A stretch of 64,000 bases of DNA from Hyphomicrobiaceae bacterium (lineage in GTDB: Bacteria > Pseudomonadota > Alphaproteobacteria > Rhizobiales > Hyphomicrobiaceae). Position 1 is the stretch's first letter. Every line of letters starts with the position of its first letter. Below are positions 45,803 through 54,743 of the stretch, in pieces. The translations under genes and the position numbers were made by a program. The stretch covers positions 1-64,000 of the forward strand of contig WBUN01000022.1 of assembly GCA_008933705.1 (NCBI GenBank), given 5' to 3'. The notes below the pieces were generated by a model. The model ran no database searches and was not told the origin of the DNA. It saw only the letters and a list, made by a program, of their open reading frames with translations.

Positions 45803-46815
45803 TGCAGTTCTCCGGTTTGCAGTGAGGCGTCCGATCCCGGCGTCATGTCGCCTGGCCGATCGCCGAGATATTGCGCGACGACAGCGTCCAGTTCATCTGG
45901 CGCAAATTCACCGCGGCGGCCGATTGCGACGAGGGCGCTGTCGCGCGCCGCAGTTTGGTCTGGAGCGAACTGCAGCGACGAGCGCTTGCCGACGAGTTGA
46001 AAAAGCGCGTGCTGTCCGGCTGCCTCCCGGAAGCGCAGGATTCCCTTGGAGCGCAACACGGTCGGCGGCAGCGCCTTGATCGCTGCCTTGAATGCTGCGA
46101 GCGCCACAGGCTCCTCGGCCCGCCAGGACCAGGCAACGAAGGCCGCGTCGTGATCGTGCTCGTTGCCATCCCGACCGTGGCGGCAATGCACGCCTGAGGC
46201 GCGGCTCACATCCGCCACGGAGCGAATGCCGGTCAGGACATCGCGCGGCAAATCGGCGTTGACCGTGCGTACGATCCGCATGCCGGGCAGCGCATCCCTG
46301 AGGGTCTGCTCGATCTGGCGCTGAACCTTCTCGGATGCGAGATCACACTTGTTGAGGAGAACGATGTCGGCTACGGCCGCCTGGTCGATGGCAAGCTCGG
46401 TGTCGGCGAAGGCGAGATCGGGGAAGTTTTCAGCGTCGATCAGGCAGAAGATTCCGTCGACCTCGAACAGTCGCGCCGCAGCCTCGCCGAAGAATGCGTC
46501 GGCAACCGCCCTGGCGCTTGAGACCCCGCTCGTCTCCACGATGATCTGATCGGGCGGCGATGCGCCCCGGGCTAACTCGAACGCCGCCGCCAGCAGATCG
46601 TCGCGGATGGTGCAGCACACGCAACCGTTGGCGAGCGATATCCGGTCGGGCCTGGCCTCCCTGATCAGCTCGGCGTCGATGTTGATGGCTCCGAAGTCGT
46701 TGACGAGCACGCCGTAGCGCACCCCGCGAGGGTCGGAGAGGATGCGATTGAGAAGCGTCGTCTTGCCGGCGCCGAGGAAGCCGGAGACGATCGAGACGGG
46801 AATCGGCTTGTCCAT
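45799..46815 (-). CDS. CobW/COG0523 G3E-family GTPase
   Basis: A ~338-residue metallochaperone-type GTPase. Walker A GFLGAGKTT is at about 11-19, the metal-binding motif GCVCC at about 64-68, and the guanine motif LLNKCDL at about 145. A His/Asp-rich linker (HCRHGRDGNEHDHD) precedes the CobW C-terminal domain. The ATG at 46815 has GAGG 5 bp away; ATG 46839 overlaps the amidohydrolase stop and would add 8 residues. The family delivers zinc or other metals to client enzymes. The co-transcribed amidohydrolase is the obvious candidate client, which is inference. Confidence 0.88.
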   Translation of the reverse strand: MDKPIPVSIVSGFLGAGKTTLLNRILSDPRGVRYGVLVNDFGAINIDAELIREARPDRISLANGCVCCTIRDDLLAAAFELARGASPPDQIIVETSGVSSARAVADAFFGEAAARLFEVDGIFCLIDAENFPDLAFADTELAIDQAAVADIVLLNKCDLASEKVQRQIEQTLRDALPGMRIVRTVNADLPRDVLTGIRSVADVSRASGVHCRHGRDGNEHDHDAAFVAWSWRAEEPVALAAFKAAIKALPPTVLRSKGILRFREAAGQHALFQLVGKRSSLQFAPDQTAARDSALVAIGRRGEFAPDELDAVVAQYLGDRPGDMTPGSDASLQTGELQ

Positions 46816-46835
46816 GATGCCCTCGGCCGATCGTG

Positions 46836-48509
46836 TCATGCGTCAACCACTGGCACGGCAAAATCGATCGGCTTGTGGTCGCCCATCTTGGCATTCCACA
46901 CCTCGCTCCCGCCGACCCACGTGCCCAGGATCGGGATGTCGAGGATTTTCTCGGGATTGCAGGTGCGCGGATTGCAGCCGAGCACCACGAAGTCGGCATA
47001 CTTGCCGGGCGTGAGGCTGCCGATCTTGTCGGCCATGCCGATGTGATAGGCGGCGTCGATCGTCACCCCCTTCAGCGCCGTATCGATGTCGACCGCCTCT
47101 GCCGCGCCGATGACGTTGCCCGCCAGTGATCTGCGCGTAACGGCCAGGTGGAGGCAGAGCAGGGCGTTGGGCCAGGTCATGGGCGGATCGGTGTGATAGG
47201 ACACGCGCATGCCGCGCCGCACGGCGCTGCCGGCCGGCATATAGTGCTCGGCGCGCTCCGGTCCGAACAGGTGGTCGCGCACGGCCTCGCCCCAGTAGTA
47301 GATGTGCGGCAGAAAGTAGCTGGAGACGACGCCGAGGCTGACAGCGCGGTCGATCTGCTGCTCCGTCATCAGGGCGCAGTGCTCCAAGCGGAACGGGCGC
47401 CGGGCCTCGGGAAATCTCGCCAGGGCCTCCGCGTAGACGCCGAGCACCAGATCGATGGCACGGTCGCCCTGGCAGTGCGTCGCGATCTGATAGCCCTTGG
47501 CCGCGTACGCCATCACCAGGGTTTCGAGATCCTGGGCCGACCAGTTCATGTGGCCGGTGTGGTCGCGCGGCAGCCCCATGTTCCTCAGCGTGATGTCGGT
47601 GTTGAGGTAGGGCCTGGAGACCCAGATGTTGCCCGCAAAGGGCGAGCCGTCTGCGACGATCTTGGCGCCGACCACGCGAAACGTGTCGTCGCCGTGGTCG
47701 ACCGCCACAGAGGCGGCGCCGTCGAGCTGGCACATCTCGTAGCCGAACAGCCGGGCCGGCGGCTTCGATCGGCGGATCATGCGCTCGCACTCGAGCGGCC
47801 AGCCCGGCATGCCGCCGATCTCGGTCGTCGAGGTGTAGCCCGAGTGGGCGTAGTGCCACATCCAGGCGTTGAACTCGCGCGCAACGCGATCCTCGCCCCA
47901 GTATCGCACGAAAGGCGCGCGTATGAGCTTGGCGGCCGTCTCCTGGAATTTCCACGGCAGCCCGTTCTTGTCCTTGTATATCTGTCCGCCCTTCGGCGTG
48001 GGGATGTCGCGTGCATTGCTGGCGAGGCGGATCGCAGCGCTATTCGCGTACACGACGTGGAAGTTCGACGTCTGCACGCAGATGGGATTGTTGGGGGCGA
48101 TCGCGTCGAGATCGGCCATGGTCGGCTCGCGCATGCCCCGGTGCAATTGAGGATCAAGCCCCAGGAACCACAGCGGCTCGCCCGCCTCGGCCTTTGCGAC
48201 GCGGCGGCGAATCTTGGCCAGCGCCGCCTCGTAGGTCGGTGTGTGGATGGCCCGAATATCGACCACTGGATCGCCCCATGAGGCGCCGGTCAGCAGCGGG
48301 TGTCCGTGTGCCTCGACGAAGCCCGGCAAAAGAGTTGCCCCGTCGAGGTCGACAACCCTCGTATGGGCCCCTTTGAACTTCAGCACGTCGGCGCGGGTCC
48401 CGACGGCAAATATGCGCTTGCCGACCGTTGCCAGCGCCTCGGCCTCTGGCCGCAACGGATCCATCGTCACGATCGTCCCGCCGACGAAAACGCGGTCCGC
48501 AACGGCCAT
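46836..48509 (-). CDS. Amidohydrolase family protein (YtcJ-like, amidohydrolase 3)
   Basis: A 557-residue metal-dependent hydrolase. The metal-binding HxH lies in PGFVEAHGHPLLTG (about 65-70). Later His residues occur in YQIATHCQGDRAIDLVL and RLEHCALM, and an Asp in SYHTDPPMTWP. The C-terminal PGKYADFVVL is typical. It is the first gene of the minus-strand operon, and a LacI-type promoter/operator lies just upstream. It likely opens an amide or lactam in the substrate taken up by the ABC importer. Confidence 0.87.
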   Translation of the reverse strand: MAVADRVFVGGTIVTMDPLRPEAEALATVGKRIFAVGTRADVLKFKGAHTRVVDLDGATLLPGFVEAHGHPLLTGASWGDPVVDIRAIHTPTYEAALAKIRRRVAKAEAGEPLWFLGLDPQLHRGMREPTMADLDAIAPNNPICVQTSNFHVVYANSAAIRLASNARDIPTPKGGQIYKDKNGLPWKFQETAAKLIRAPFVRYWGEDRVAREFNAWMWHYAHSGYTSTTEIGGMPGWPLECERMIRRSKPPARLFGYEMCQLDGAASVAVDHGDDTFRVVGAKIVADGSPFAGNIWVSRPYLNTDITLRNMGLPRDHTGHMNWSAQDLETLVMAYAAKGYQIATHCQGDRAIDLVLGVYAEALARFPEARRPFRLEHCALMTEQQIDRAVSLGVVSSYFLPHIYYWGEAVRDHLFGPERAEHYMPAGSAVRRGMRVSYHTDPPMTWPNALLCLHLAVTRRSLAGNVIGAAEAVDIDTALKGVTIDAAYHIGMADKIGSLTPGKYADFVVLGCNPRTCNPEKILDIPILGTWVGGSEVWNAKMGDHKPIDFAVPVVDA

Positions 48510-48545
48510 CCCCCGTACCCCTTACATGCACCCGGCGAGCATTTA

Positions 48546-48559
48546 TGGTATCGATTTCA
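48546..48559. promoter_or_regulatory. LacI/GalR-type operator overlapping the leftward promoter
   Basis: TGGTATCGATTTCA differs at two positions from the perfect dyad TGGTATCGATACCA, with the central CG typical of LacI/GalR operators. It begins at the -10 element of the leftward promoter and covers its start site, so binding should block transcription of the amidohydrolase operon. Confidence 0.65.
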
Positions 48560-48588
48560 CTATAGGGTGATCACGCAGAATTCGTCAA
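48559..48588 (-). promoter_or_regulatory. Sigma-70-type promoter of the amidohydrolase/ABC operon
   Basis: On the minus strand TTGACG (48588-48583) and TATAGT (48564-48559) are separated by 18 bp. The predicted start is near 48552, about 43 bp before the amidohydrolase ATG. Both hexamers match the consensus at four or five of six positions, stronger than usual for this GC-rich DNA. Confidence 0.7.
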
Positions 48589-48623
48589 CCTGCCGCAAGC
48601 CAAAAGATCTATCTTGACGATTG

Positions 48624-49682
48624 ATGAAATCGAATGCATCAAGGGTCATGCGTCCCGCCTCCATCAAGGATGTGGCCCGTCTCGCCAACGTGTCCCCGGC
48701 CACGGTGTCCCGCGCGCTCAATGCGCCCGTGCGGCTCGAGGCCGACACCCTCGCCCGCGTGCAGAGCGCCATCGCAGCGCTCGGCTACGTGCCCGACGGC
48801 GTTGCCCGCTCGCTGAGAACGCAACGCACGCAGACCGTCGGCATGTGCATTCCGAACCTTCAGTTTTCCATGTTCAGCGAGACCGTGGAGACCGTGCAGG
48901 TCGAACTCAATCGGGCGGGCTTCACGCTGCTGCTCGCCGTGACGGGCTACGACGCGGATCTGGAGCTGGCCGAGCTGTCCGCCATGGTGCAGAGGGGCAT
49001 CGACGGCATCGTGCTGGTCGGCGGCCAGCACCATCCGCAGCTCTTCGCGATGCTGCGCACGCGCCGGATACCCTACGTGATCGTCTGGTCGTTCCACGCC
49101 GACCATCCAAGCGTCGGATTCGATCATCGTCGCGCCATGGTCGGCGTGACGACGCACCTGCTCGAATGCGGACATGAGCGCATTGCTGCCGTGATGTCAT
49201 CTGTGCAGCAGAACGATCGCGTCCGCGATCGCCTGGCCGGCATACGAGACGCGTTGAGCGCACGCGGCCTCACCTTGCCGGACTCCTACCAGATCAGCAT
49301 TTCGACGGGACTGCGGGCCGGCCGGGAGGCCATGGCACACCTGCTGGATCTGCCGCGGCCGCCCACGGCTGTCGCCTGCGGCAACGACGTCATCGCGATC
49401 GGCGCGCTCATGGAGTGCCGCGCCCGCGGGCTGGATGTTCCGCGCGATATGTCGATCACCGGCTTCTGCGAAATGGAGATCGGCCAGATGCAGAGCCCGA
49501 TGCTGACGACGGTGCGCACGCCGATCGCGACGATGGGCCGGAAGGCCGCACACTATCTCGTCGACCGCATGCAGCGGGATGTCCCCGAAATCCATGAAGA
49601 GATTCCGACCGAGTTGCTCATCCGCGAGAGTTCGGGGCTGGCGCCGCGCGGCAATCTCGGCGCGGGCCCCACAGCAAGATAG
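48624..49682 (+). CDS. LacI family transcriptional regulator
   Basis: A ~352-residue repressor. The N-terminal helix-turn-helix SIKDVARLANVSPATVSRAL is followed by the hinge region DGVARSLRTQRTQTVGM. The periplasmic-binding-like effector domain includes VGFDHRRAMVGVTTHLLECG and TAVACGNDVIAIGALMECR, the latter typical of GalR/LacI C-domains. The start is uncertain among TTG 48621, ATG 48624 and ATG 48648; all keep the DNA-binding domain. It is divergent from the amidohydrolase operon and 16 bp upstream of the DMGDH-like gene, so it likely controls both. Confidence 0.9.
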   Translation: MKSNASRVMRPASIKDVARLANVSPATVSRALNAPVRLEADTLARVQSAIAALGYVPDGVARSLRTQRTQTVGMCIPNLQFSMFSETVETVQVELNRAGFTLLLAVTGYDADLELAELSAMVQRGIDGIVLVGGQHHPQLFAMLRTRRIPYVIVWSFHADHPSVGFDHRRAMVGVTTHLLECGHERIAAVMSSVQQNDRVRDRLAGIRDALSARGLTLPDSYQISISTGLRAGREAMAHLLDLPRPPTAVACGNDVIAIGALMECRARGLDVPRDMSITGFCEMEIGQMQSPMLTTVRTPIATMGRKAAHYLVDRMQRDVPEIHEEIPTELLIRESSGLAPRGNLGAGPTAR

Positions 49683-49698
49683 AGTGTGAGTGAGAGTA

Positions 49699-52170
49699 AT
49701 GACGAGTTTGCCCGACGCTGCACGGGTCGTGATCATCGGTGGCGGCGTCGCCGGCTGCTCGGTTGCCTATCACCTCGCCAAGCTCGGCGTCACAGATGTC
49801 CTTCTGCTCGAGCGCAAGCAGCTCACCTCGGGCACGACATGGCATGCCGCCGGCCTCATCGCGCAACTTCGCGCCACCGCGAACATGACCAAGCTCGCCA
49901 AGTACAGCCAGGAGCTTTACGGCGCACTCGAGAGTGAAACGGGTGTCGCCACCGGCTTCAGGCGCAACGGCTCGATCACTATCGCCTTGACTGAGGAGCG
50001 CTTCGAGGAGCTCAAGCGCGGTGCTTCCATGGCGCGCTCCTATGGCGTGGAGGTCGAGACCATCTCGGTCGAAGAGGCGAAGGCGCGCCATCCCCTGCTC
50101 GCTACCGAGGGGGTCGTGGGCGCCGTCTATCTGCCAAAGGACGGCCAGGGCGATCCCGCCAACATCGCGCTCGCTCTGGCCAAGGGCGCACGGCAGAAGG
50201 GCGTCAGGATCTTCGAGAACACCAAAGTGACCGCCATCACCCAGGCCGATGGCCGCGTCACGGGCGTCGTGACAGACAGGGGGATGATCAGGGCCGAAAT
50301 CGTCGTCAATTGTGCCGGCATGTGGGCCGGGGAAGTGGGCCGGCTGGCCGGTGTGTCGCTGCCGTTGCAGGCGTGCGAGCACTTCTACATCGTCACCGAG
50401 AAGGTACCGGGCCTCTCTCGTCAGCTCCCGGTGCTGCGGGTCCCCGATGAATGCGCCTACTATAAGGAGGACGCGGGCAAGATCCTGCTCGGCGCATTCG
50501 AGCCGGCGGCCAAGGTGTGGGCACGCAATGGCATTCCCGAGGACTTCTGCTTCGACCAGCTCCCCGAGGACGTGGACCACTTCGCCCCCATCCTCGAGAT
50601 GGCGACGAAGCGCATGCCGATCCTGGAAACCACCGGCATCCATACCTTCTTCAACGGGCCGGAAAGCTTCACCCACGACGACCGCTATCTGCTGGGCGAG
50701 GCGCCGGCGCTCGGCAATTTCTACGTCGCCTGCGGCTTCAACTCGGTCGGCATCCAGTCAGCCGGCGGTGCAGGCCAGGCGCTTGCGGAGTGGATCGCAG
50801 GCGGGGCTCCCCCGTTCGACCTGTGGGACGTCGATGTGCGCCGCACGTTTCCCTTTCAGGGCACCAGGACCTTCATCCAGGCGCGCGTCACGGAGACGCT
50901 CGGGCTGCTCTACGCCGATCACTTTCCCTATCGCCAGTTTGCCTCGGCGCGTGGTGTCCGCCACACTCCGTTCTATGAGCAGCTCCTGGCCCGCGGCGCC
51001 TGCATGGGGGAGACGGCGGGATGGGAGCGCGCGCATTGGTTTGTCCCCAAGGAGGACATCGAGGCCGGCATTCGCCCCGAGTACCGCTACACCTGGAAGC
51101 GCCAGAACTGGTTTTCCTGTTCGGCAGCGGAGCACATGGCAGTGCGCACCCGTGTCGGGGTCCTCGACATGTCGGCGTTCGGCAAGTTCCGCGTCGAGGG
51201 ACGCGATGCCGAAGCGGTGCTGCAGCGTATCAGCGCCAACGATATTGCCGTCGAGCCCGGTCGCATCGTCTACACGCAGTGGCTGAACGACAAGGGCGGC
51301 ATCGAAGCCGACCTGACGGTGACCCGGCTCGGCCTTTCCTCTTTCCTCGTGGTCACTTCCGCCACCGCCGTTACGCGCGACTTCGCCTGGCTGCAGCGAA
51401 GCATACCGGCGGAGGCCAACTGCGTGGCCATCGACGTGACGAGCGGCGAGGCATGCCTGGCGGTGATGGGTCCGCAGGCGCGCGACGTTCTGCAGCCGCT
51501 GACGACGGCAGATCTTTCAAACGCCGCGTTCCCGTTCGGCACAGCGAAGACGATCGAGCTCGGCATGGCCCTCGTGCGCGCGCATCGCGTCACCTACGTC
51601 GGCGAGCTTGGCTGGGAGATCTATATGCCGACCGAGTTCGCCCGGCAGATCTTCGACGTGATCGTCGGTGCGGCCGCCGAGCGTCGGGGCATTCGCCTGG
51701 TCGGCGTGCATGCCATGGACTCGCTGAGACTGGAGAAGGCATACCGCCACTTCGGCCACGACATCGGCGATGAGGATCACGTCCTCGAAGCGGGCCTCGG
51801 CTTCGCGGTGCGAGCCGACAAGCCGCGGTCGCGGTTCGGTGACTTTGTGGGCCGCGACGCCGTGCTGAGAAAAAGGGAGGCAGGGCTCCCAAAGCGCCTG
51901 CTGCAGTTCAAGCTGCAGGATCCCGAGCCGCTGCTGTACCACGCCGAGCCGATCCTGAATGATGGCAAGGTTGTCGGCTACCTGACCTCCGGCAGCTACG
52001 GCCATTACCTCGGCGCGGCGGTCGGTCTCGGCTACGTCGCCTGTCACGGTGAGACGGCGGACGACATCGTCCGGCGACGCTATGAGATCGAGGTGGCCGG
52101 CGAACGCATTCCCGCGACCGCCAGCCTTAAGCCGCTCTACGATCCGGCGGGCGCGCGCATAAGGGCCTAG
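49699..52170 (+). CDS. FAD oxidoreductase-GcvT fusion, dimethylglycine/sarcosine dehydrogenase family
   Basis: An 823-residue fusion. The N-terminal DAO-type domain (about 1-385) starts with VVIIGGGVAGCSVAYHLAKL and carries the flavinylation-type LTSGTTWHAAGLI stretch. A linker domain (about 385-430) leads to a C-terminal GcvT/aminomethyltransferase module (about 430-820) with YTQWLNDKGGIEADLTVTRL, GELGWEIYMP and HAMDSLRLEKAYRHFGHDIG. Enzymes of this family oxidatively demethylate N-methylamino acids and pass formaldehyde to tetrahydrofolate. It follows lacI directly. ATG 49699 was chosen; GTG 49690 is possible. Confidence 0.9.
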   Translation: MTSLPDAARVVIIGGGVAGCSVAYHLAKLGVTDVLLLERKQLTSGTTWHAAGLIAQLRATANMTKLAKYSQELYGALESETGVATGFRRNGSITIALTEERFEELKRGASMARSYGVEVETISVEEAKARHPLLATEGVVGAVYLPKDGQGDPANIALALAKGARQKGVRIFENTKVTAITQADGRVTGVVTDRGMIRAEIVVNCAGMWAGEVGRLAGVSLPLQACEHFYIVTEKVPGLSRQLPVLRVPDECAYYKEDAGKILLGAFEPAAKVWARNGIPEDFCFDQLPEDVDHFAPILEMATKRMPILETTGIHTFFNGPESFTHDDRYLLGEAPALGNFYVACGFNSVGIQSAGGAGQALAEWIAGGAPPFDLWDVDVRRTFPFQGTRTFIQARVTETLGLLYADHFPYRQFASARGVRHTPFYEQLLARGACMGETAGWERAHWFVPKEDIEAGIRPEYRYTWKRQNWFSCSAAEHMAVRTRVGVLDMSAFGKFRVEGRDAEAVLQRISANDIAVEPGRIVYTQWLNDKGGIEADLTVTRLGLSSFLVVTSATAVTRDFAWLQRSIPAEANCVAIDVTSGEACLAVMGPQARDVLQPLTTADLSNAAFPFGTAKTIELGMALVRAHRVTYVGELGWEIYMPTEFARQIFDVIVGAAAERRGIRLVGVHAMDSLRLEKAYRHFGHDIGDEDHVLEAGLGFAVRADKPRSRFGDFVGRDAVLRKREAGLPKRLLQFKLQDPEPLLYHAEPILNDGKVVGYLTSGSYGHYLGAAVGLGYVACHGETADDIVRRRYEIEVAGERIPATASLKPLYDPAGARIRA

Positions 52171-52202
52171 GCCTCCATCTCACTCCCCATGCGAGTGGGT
52201 CC

Positions 52203-52406
52203 GTCAGGCCTACGCATGGTTTGCGGAAGGCCGGCGCGGTCATTGCCGCCCACAACGGCGCCACGCCCCACCAGCTCATGCCGAGCTTCGGATAGCGGAC
52301 GCTCAAAGAAGCGGAGCGCTACACGAAGGCGGCCGAACAGCGGCGCATAGCGTCCGGAGCGATGCGCTTGCTGCTTTCGGAGCGGGCCGGGAACGAAAGT
52401 GGCTAA
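52203..52406 (+). pseudogene. C-terminal remnant of a tyrosine recombinase (phage-type integrase)
   Basis: The frame reads THGLRKAGAVIAAHNGATPH, then QLMPSFG, a TAG stop at 52293 where Trp is expected, then RTLKEAERYTKAAEQRRIAS up to TAA 52404. This is the recognisable C-terminus of a site-specific tyrosine recombinase, covering the HxxR box and the catalytic Tyr (in AERYTKAAEQ). Everything N-terminal is missing. It marks the start of the accessory island. A 12-bp direct repeat (AAGTGGCTAACC) lies at its end, 52397-52408 and 52425-52436. Confidence 0.75.
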
Positions 52407-52433
52407 CCTTGCCGCGCGAAGTGGCTAACCACA

Positions 52434-53144
52434 TTGGAATCACTGGAGAATTTCGAATATTGGCGCCCCGTAGGGCGGCGATGCCGATCCGGTCTCTCCC
52501 TCTACGCGATTGAAAATAAAAGAAATGTTGCCGTTAGGTTTTCGAGTTTGTTGCTCTATTTGTTGCACTCGGCCGCGATGCTGAAGGGACATAAGGTCGA
52601 GTCGTCAAAACAGATCTCTATCAGCAGGCCTAGGTTCCCCACGTCAGGTGCTCGCCAATCACGCCTTCGGTGCAGTCGACGACGGTCGTTGCTACAGGTC
52701 ATCTTGTCTAATGCGGCCAGCGGCCTGTGCAGGGTAGCCCAACCCGGCAAGCGGACAGTCAGAACGTGGCAGTTCGACTTGGAGGGTCGACGGTTCCAAG
52801 GCAGCACTCAGAGGTGGGCTCGAGGGCGCCGAGGCCGGAGACGTGTTGACAACATCCGCCGTCGACCGGTTTGGCCTGCTTTCTGCGGCACAAAGCGCAA
52901 GGCTTGCCTACCCGCATTGTCATATGTTCCCGCGATGGATCGCGCCTTGGTGGCTTGCTCAGCGGCGTGGTCCCCGCGCGCCAGCTGCCGCGCGAGCGCG
53001 CATGCCAGATCTCGCACGATCTCACGCGCCCACCGCAGCGAGGATTCGTAGGCGTTGGCGTGACACTCGGTGATGGGCACGTGCGCAATGAACAGCTCTT
53101 GGCGCGTCTTCGTCGTTCTCTTCTTTCGTCTCCGCGCACGACCC
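52434..53144. other. Low-information island segment, no confident gene
   Basis: This stretch between the integrase remnant and the IS element has locally lower GC around 52500-52570 and no frame with convincing coding character on the plus strand. The only candidate is the minus-strand frame listed separately. It looks like accumulated debris of former insertions. Confidence 0.5.
52808..53080 (-). CDS. Hypothetical protein or gene fragment
   Basis: A 90-codon frame starting with GTG: PITECHANAYESSLRWAREI then VRDLACALARQLARGDHAAE forms a plausible amphipathic helical domain for about 55 residues, after which the sequence becomes Arg-rich noise. It is probably the truncated start of a real gene. 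No family is recognised and no ribosome site is obvious. Confidence 0.3.
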   Translation of the reverse strand: MPITECHANAYESSLRWAREIVRDLACALARQLARGDHAAEQATKARSIAGTYDNAGRQALRFVPQKAGQTGRRRMLSTRLRPRRPRAHL

Positions 53145-53149
53145 CTAGA

Positions 53150-53172
53150 CGTGAACTTTCAGGAGGTTGTCC
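53150..53172 (+). repeat. IS481-family left inverted repeat
   Basis: The left terminal repeat pairs with 54192-54215. The two share GTGAA at the tip and GAGGTTGT further in, with scattered mismatches between. Confidence 0.75.
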
Positions 53173-53232
53173 ATTCGGTCCGGACCGGGAACGTTGATGT
53201 CGCCAAACCTCAACGATTCGCCGGGGGACCGA

Positions 53233-54206
53233 ATGAACAGCCACAACAATGCTCGCTTCACGCCCAAAGGTCGAGAGGACATGGTCCGCGCCGTTGTGGA
53301 CCACGGCTCGAGCAAGGCCGCAACCGCACGCCGCTTCAACACCACGCCCAAGACGGTGGCCAAATGGGTCGCGCGCTACAAGGCCGAGGGCGTTGTTGGT
53401 TTGCGCGACCGCTCCTCAAAACCTCTTTCATCGCCAAGCCAAATCCCGCTCGCCACAGCCAATGCGGTTGAGAGCTTGCACCGCCAGCGCCGTACCCAGG
53501 AGCACATCGCCGGCGAGCTTGCCATCTCCAGGGCCAGCGTCTCGCGCATCCTCAAACGCCGCGGCTTGAGCCTGCTCTCATCCCTCGAACCGCTGGAGCC
53601 GAAGCCGCGGTACGAGCGAAAAACGCCGGGCGAGATCATCCACATCGTGCTGGAAGCGCGTCTCCGACACGATATCAAGAAGCTCGGCCGATTCAATGCC
53701 GTCGGCCACCGCATCACTGGCAACCGACGCGGCCAGAGCGATGCGCGCGGCAGACGCGAGGGACCGGGATGGGAGTTCGCACACGTCGCTGTCGACGATC
53801 ACTCCCGCATCGCCACCGCAGCCATCTTCCCCGATGGAGAGAAGAAGAGCGCCGTCGCCTTCCTCAAGGCCGCCGTTGGCTACTACAAGAGCCTCGGCGT
53901 CAACGTCGCGTCATGACCGACAACGGTGCCTGCTACAAATCCTTCGCCTTCGCCAAAGCCTGCAAACGCCTCCGCATCAAGCACATCCGCACAAAGCCCT
54001 ACAGCCCACAGACCAACGGCAAGGCCGAGCGCTTCATCCAGACGGCGCTCCGCGAATGGGCCTACGCAACAGCCTTCGAGAACTCAGACCAGCGCCACAA
54101 TGCGCTCGCCCCCTGGCTGCATCGCTACAACTGGCACAGGCCGCATGCTAGCCTTGCCAAGAAGCCACCCATCAGCCGCCTCGGCCTGACGGGAACAACC
54201 TCTTGA
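53233..54206 (+). pseudogene. IS481-family transposase, frameshifted
   Basis: The N-terminal helix-turn-helix (KAATARRFNTTPKTVAKWVA) and a second DNA-binding segment precede a DDE integrase core. The first frame runs from ATG 53233 to TGA about 53916, ending GYYKSLGVNVAS. The next frame continues as MTDNGACYKSFAFAKACKRL with the second catalytic Asp, and YSPQTNGKAERFIQTALREW with the Glu, ending at 54206. An unusual in-frame 24-bp insertion (about residues VLEARLRH) splits the normally continuous IHIDIKKLGRF around the first catalytic Asp. Both lesions argue against activity, although programmed frameshifting is not excluded. Confidence 0.85.
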
Positions 54207-54215
54207 GGCTTCACA
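54192..54215 (-). repeat. IS481-family right inverted repeat
   Basis: This is the terminal repeat at the transposase 3' end, overlapping the last codons of the transposase. It is the inverted partner of 53150-53172. Confidence 0.75.
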
Positions 54216-54374
54216 GCTAGTTGAGCTCGAAGGCAACGATCACTGGCTCTGCAGGCGACCAGCACACGGTCCTGGAGCAGGTACGAGGGTTCCTTCGCCG
54301 CCCCGAGGACCGCGCGCCTACAGGCTAGCCGGGCCGCTGTCGTCAGCGGCTCGTGCGGGTGCTATACTTTTTAA

Positions 54375-54743
54375 ATGTCCAGATGCACTGCTCGAGTGTT
54401 AGGCGCATTATTTCTGGCCATCGCGTTGGCGGTGACGTCAGGGGGCCAGGGTCGCCTTCGAGTGGAGCCGGACCAGGGCCCGCTGGTCAGCGTCTCAGCG
54501 GTCCAATCATTTGATGGCATCTCAGGTGTTATGGGCACCTGCCCCAAAGCGCGGATGTGCTGGTCCATGGCTTCGACGGCGTGTGCGGCACACTGCGCTG
54601 CGACCGCGACGGCAATTCTTTCGAGTGTAGCCGCACTTCCGACCATTGCTGCCGCTAGCGGCGAGCCGACAATGGTCGGGCAGCTTGAAGATCACCGTCT
54701 GCGACCAGATCCCCCGCCTCCCAGACCTCACGTCATCGCGTGA
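54375..54743 (+). CDS. Small exported Cys-containing protein, island paralogue A
   Basis: A 122-residue protein with an N-terminal signal or anchor (RVLGALFLAIALAVTSGG), a middle rich in Cys, Ala and Met (TCPKARMCWSMASTACAAHC), a second hydrophobic segment and a C-terminal tail LRPDPPPPRPHVIA. The layout and tail match two other genes in this island (61959-62309 and 63007-63345). A TATACT hexamer ends 6 bp before the ATG, which would give a nearly leaderless message. The function is unknown; copper context suggests metal binding. Confidence 0.6.
   Translation: MSRCTARVLGALFLAIALAVTSGGQGRLRVEPDQGPLVSVSAVQSFDGISGVMGTCPKARMCWSMASTACAAHCAATATAILSSVAALPTIAAASGEPTMVGQLEDHRLRPDPPPPRPHVIA

Larger units (their letters stand above)
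53150..54215 (+). mobile_element. IS481-family insertion sequence, degenerate
   Basis: A ~1066-bp element with imperfect terminal inverted repeats of about 23 bp and one transposase gene. The bases CTAG lie directly outside both ends (53145-53148 and 54217-54220), matching the NCTAGN target known for IS481 and suggesting a short duplication. Left end reads CGTGAACTTTCAGGAGG and right end, inverted, TGTGAAGCCTCAAGAGG. The transposase carries a frameshift, so the copy is probably immobile. Confidence 0.85.

Noticed and set aside
52434-53051. A 205-codon plus-strand frame in the island debris
   Set aside because: Arg/Ser-rich, no motif, no ribosome site, and overlaps a more protein-like minus-strand frame.
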